Positions 62,034 to 64,000 of a DNA stretch of 64,000 bases are shown here, one piece after another. The notes under the pieces were generated by a model, which worked only from the letters and a program-made list of their open reading frames with translations, was not told where the DNA came from and made no database searches. Position 1 is the stretch's first letter. The number at the start of each line of letters is the position of its first letter. Source of the DNA: Xenorhabdus anantnagensis (GTDB lineage: Bacteria > Pseudomonadota > Gammaproteobacteria > Enterobacterales > Enterobacteriaceae); contig NZ_JAQRFN010000011.1 of the NCBI RefSeq assembly GCF_028598555.1, positions 62,001 to 126,000 of the forward strand, given 5' to 3'. Both the position numbers and the translations under genes were made by a program.

Positions 62034-62890
62034 TATTTGCCCTCCGGGGTATAAATTGCCTTGTCGTGGTGGTATTCACCGTTCCATGTTTTCTTCATGG
62101 GGAGTTCACCTTTCATATACAGGGCGTACAGGCGGTGACAGCCTCTCTCCAGTAACACAGCGGTGCGGGTGACAAACTCATCTTGCCCGTGGGGCCTTAC
62201 CTTGTTTTCTTCCTCGGTGAGATAGCGATCCCGTGCGTATGAAGCGACACGCCAGCGTGGTTTTTTCTCCGGGTCTTTCCGTTCGTTGTAAAGCCAGTTG
62301 CGTTCCATTGCCCACCCCATGATTCTGGCGGTATTCACACCGTTCAGTGACTTACAGAACGCCGGGAGGGTCATGCCCTTGGTGAAGTGTTTTTCCAGAC
62401 TGTCCACTGTTGTACTCAGGGTTTTGTTTTCACCCTCCAGGCGCTCGACGTTTTCGGCATAGACAGACAGCATTGAACGTAACTTCGCAGGATTGCTTAA
62501 CAGCTCGGCTTCTGTGGTGATGGCATCGCGACGCGTGAAGTAGAACTCAGTCAGGTCGTCGAAATAGTTCCATGCCTGATCGGTTTCCAGCATCTTGGAA
62601 TGGTTCGCTGCACCGCGTTCTGTCCAGAGGATTAGACTTCTCGTTTTATTGGAAATTTGTAGGTTACTTAAAGTAACTCGCAAATCTTTAAGTTCCTGTC
62701 CAGTGACCTTAAAGAAATGCTTTCCCTCAATGAATCTTTCAGTGTTTCTAGAGTAATTGACTTTGATGTTGTTAACATCAACCCCATACCCCGCCGCCAA
62801 CTGCTCAGTAGTCACAACACGCTGACCGCGATACTCAACGATCTGTAATTCTTTGGCGGATACTGGAACTAACTCATTTTTCTTGCTCAT
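62033..62890 (-). CDS. Phage antirepressor-like protein with ORF6N domain
   Basis: The N-terminal ~100 residues match the ORF6N DNA-binding domain of phage antirepressors: VEYRGQRVVTTEQLAAGYGVDVNNIKVNYSRNTERFIEGKHFFKV and LILWTERGAANHSKMLETDQAW. The remainder has a coiled-coil (ENVERLEGENKTLSTTVDSLEKHF) and a C-terminal region with LPAFCKSLNGVNTARIMGWAMERNWLY that resembles KilAC-type domains. Such proteins modulate lysogeny. 285 residues; it overlaps the downstream gene. Confidence 0.85.
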   Translation of the reverse strand: MSKKNELVPVSAKELQIVEYRGQRVVTTEQLAAGYGVDVNNIKVNYSRNTERFIEGKHFFKVTGQELKDLRVTLSNLQISNKTRSLILWTERGAANHSKMLETDQAWNYFDDLTEFYFTRRDAITTEAELLSNPAKLRSMLSVYAENVERLEGENKTLSTTVDSLEKHFTKGMTLPAFCKSLNGVNTARIMGWAMERNWLYNERKDPEKKPRWRVASYARDRYLTEEENKVRPHGQDEFVTRTAVLLERGCHRLYALYMKGELPMKKTWNGEYHHDKAIYTPEGK

Positions 62891-62976
62891 TATTTCGCTT
62901 CCTTAAAATCAATCTTCATTCTTTTTGCTAAATGGCGCATAACCCTGTTGAGTCTTACTTCTTTTTCTTTTCGCCA

Positions 62977-63165
62977 TCACCACCCCTCCTGAATAGTGAT
63001 TCTTGCTTTCCGAGCGCAGCGCAGATTACTCTTGGTGCATTCCTGTTCTTGCTTGAGGTCTTTGGCTAATGAAAGAGCCTCACCCCATTTTTCAGTAGCC
63101 CGGCGAAATAAGCCTTTTAGTTCTAAATCCCGTGCTAATTGCTTTGCTTGTTCATATACCGTCAT
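62977..63165 (-). CDS. PerC-like small regulator (prophage)
   Basis: A 62-residue protein with the PerC-family pattern: AKQLARDLELKGLFRRATEKWGEAL, i.e. A..LE.KGL.RRA...W. PerC-type proteins are small phage- and plasmid-borne transcription activators. It overlaps the gene upstream (63152). Too short for further assignment. Confidence 0.6.
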   Translation of the reverse strand: MTVYEQAKQLARDLELKGLFRRATEKWGEALSLAKDLKQEQECTKSNLRCARKARITIQEGW

Positions 63166-63448
63166 TATTCACCGCCTGTTTATTCATATGCTTTTTTAAT
63201 TCAGAGGCTATGCGCTGACATTCTTTTCGGGCTGTTAATTCAGTGCTTCTTAATGCAGTGCTATGGCTATGATGCAATGAATGTCTTTTTTCGTTATGTT
63301 CTTGACGATATTCAGCCCATAATTGAGTATTAAGACGGGTGGCTACATTTTTGGCCTTCCCCCAATATTCGGCTGCAAGGTCATACTTTTCTTCTTTCTC
63401 GTTCTGGATGGCTGCATTAGCAAAATCTAAATAGGTTTTCTGTGTCAT
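63152..63448 (-). CDS. ANR-family-like small regulator (prophage)
   Basis: A 98-residue protein whose first half follows the ANR pattern: YLDFANAAIQNEKEEKYDLAAEYWGKAKNVATRLNTQLWAEYR. ANR proteins are small regulators that antagonise AraC-type activators such as AggR. The C-terminal half (HHSHSTALRSTELTARKEC) is not conserved. It overlaps its neighbours on both sides, suggesting a compact phage operon. Confidence 0.6.
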   Translation of the reverse strand: MTQKTYLDFANAAIQNEKEEKYDLAAEYWGKAKNVATRLNTQLWAEYRQEHNEKRHSLHHSHSTALRSTELTARKECQRIASELKKHMNKQAVNNDGI

Positions 63449-63768
63449 GATATTGGCTCCGTTTTTATTGCAATTCGTTTTAATATTTCCGTCATAAACT
63501 CATTACCCTCTTCGGTTAAATTCCCGTGCTTGGTGTAAAAGTTGTTATATGACTCAATAAGTAGTTTTTCTCTTTTGACGGCTAATACATCTTCCTCAAA
63601 GAGGCTGATTAACGCTAGAGTTAATATTTCCTCATCTAAATCCAGTCTGTAATTAAAATCGGCTACTTTTACAATTTCAGAGTAAGAGCCGTACTTTCTT
63701 TTTAATGCATCCAATTTGACGTGAATAAAAGCCTTTCGCTTTCTTTCAAGCAAAGTTGATTGTGTCAT
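63445..63768 (-). CDS. Hypothetical prophage protein
   Basis: This 107-residue soluble protein (MTQSTLLERKRKAFIHVKLD onwards) is helical and charged. No family is recognised. Its end overlaps the start of the ANR-like gene (ATGA), so it is part of the same operon. Confidence 0.55.
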   Translation of the reverse strand: MTQSTLLERKRKAFIHVKLDALKRKYGSYSEIVKVADFNYRLDLDEEILTLALISLFEEDVLAVKREKLLIESYNNFYTKHGNLTEEGNEFMTEILKRIAIKTEPIS

Positions 63769-63846
63769 TTTTTATTTCCTGTTTTTAGGGTAAAACGAAT
63801 CCCCAGCGATGGCGCTGTAATTAAATTTGTTTTGTTTATTTTATTA

Positions 63847-64000
63847 TTATTCTAATTCGGCTATTTGTATTTCTAACTCAGATATTGTTTCATGTAATGA
63901 GTTAATTTTATTCATTGCTTTTGAATACTTTTTCCGTAGGGCTATTTTTTCTTTTTCTCGCCTAACATCGGCTTTCAGTTCTTCCAGTACCTGAGCATGA
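63847..64000 (-). CDS. Partial prophage protein with coiled-coil C-terminus
   Basis: The minus-strand frame is open from the window end to a TAA at 63847-63849, giving about 50 residues: AQVLEELKADVRREKEKIAL, then SKAMNKINSLHETISELEIQ. The heptad pattern indicates a coiled coil. Similar tails occur in Ea22-like lambdoid phage proteins. The start lies outside the window. Confidence 0.5.
   Translation of the reverse strand, partial: HAQVLEELKADVRREKEKIALRKKYSKAMNKINSLHETISELEIQIAELE

Overview
The window looks like chromosome of a motile, insect-associated enterobacterium, most likely Xenorhabdus (Morganellaceae). I infer this from protein content recognised by memory, not from a search: the flagellin N-terminus, a fused flg/fli locus in which flgL and fliR face each other, fliAZ followed by putA/putP, ERIC repeats, and a large NRPS of the Photorhabdus/Xenorhabdus type with dual epimerization/condensation domains.

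Layout. (1) 1-5,359, + strand: end of flgH, then flgI, flgJ and flgKL, with a sigma-28 promoter in front of flgK and a terminator after flgL. (2) 5,440-30,297: a ~25 kb accessory block between the convergent flgL and fliR. It holds a decayed ArsR-type regulator, a lone AT-rich gene for a putative papain-like cysteine enzyme ending in a CAAX box, an SDR, an 11.8 kb NRPS gene on the minus strand, and a divergent + strand operon of ACP, four ketosynthase-fold proteins (two intact, two lacking active-site residues), an aminotransferase/acyl-ACP-reductase fusion and two SDRs. (3) 30,396-48,228: the rest of the flagellar regulon: fliRQPONMLKJIHGF (-), fliE (+), fliTSD (-), fliC (+) and fliAZ (+), with divergent sigma-28 promoters between fliD and fliC. 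(4) 48,508-54,480: putA/putP with PutA operator-like GTTGCA sites between them. (5) 54,713-61,206: ordinary small genes (DUF2867, cycA, an NTF2-like protein, a GNAT acetyltransferase, a LysR/EamA divergent pair, a small membrane protein) plus a fragment of an S-adenosylmethionine decarboxylase gene. (6) 61,392-64,000: prophage or phage-remnant genes on the minus strand, including an ORF6N antirepressor and PerC/ANR-like regulators.

How the genes may work together. The most unusual part is the ACP/KS/aminotransferase-reductase operon next to the NRPS. The fusion protein joins a class III PLP aminotransferase to a domain resembling cyanobacterial acyl-ACP reductase (fatty aldehyde forming). It could therefore release an ACP-bound acyl chain as an aldehyde and transaminate it to an alkyl amine. 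The NRPS reads C-A-T / dual E/C-A-T / C-A-T / dual E/C-(A deleted)-T, with no thioesterase. One model, an inference only, is that the terminal condensation domain couples the peptide to the alkyl amine, giving an alkyl-amide lipopeptide. The CAAX-ending putative cysteine enzyme is an independent second candidate for an undescribed activity.
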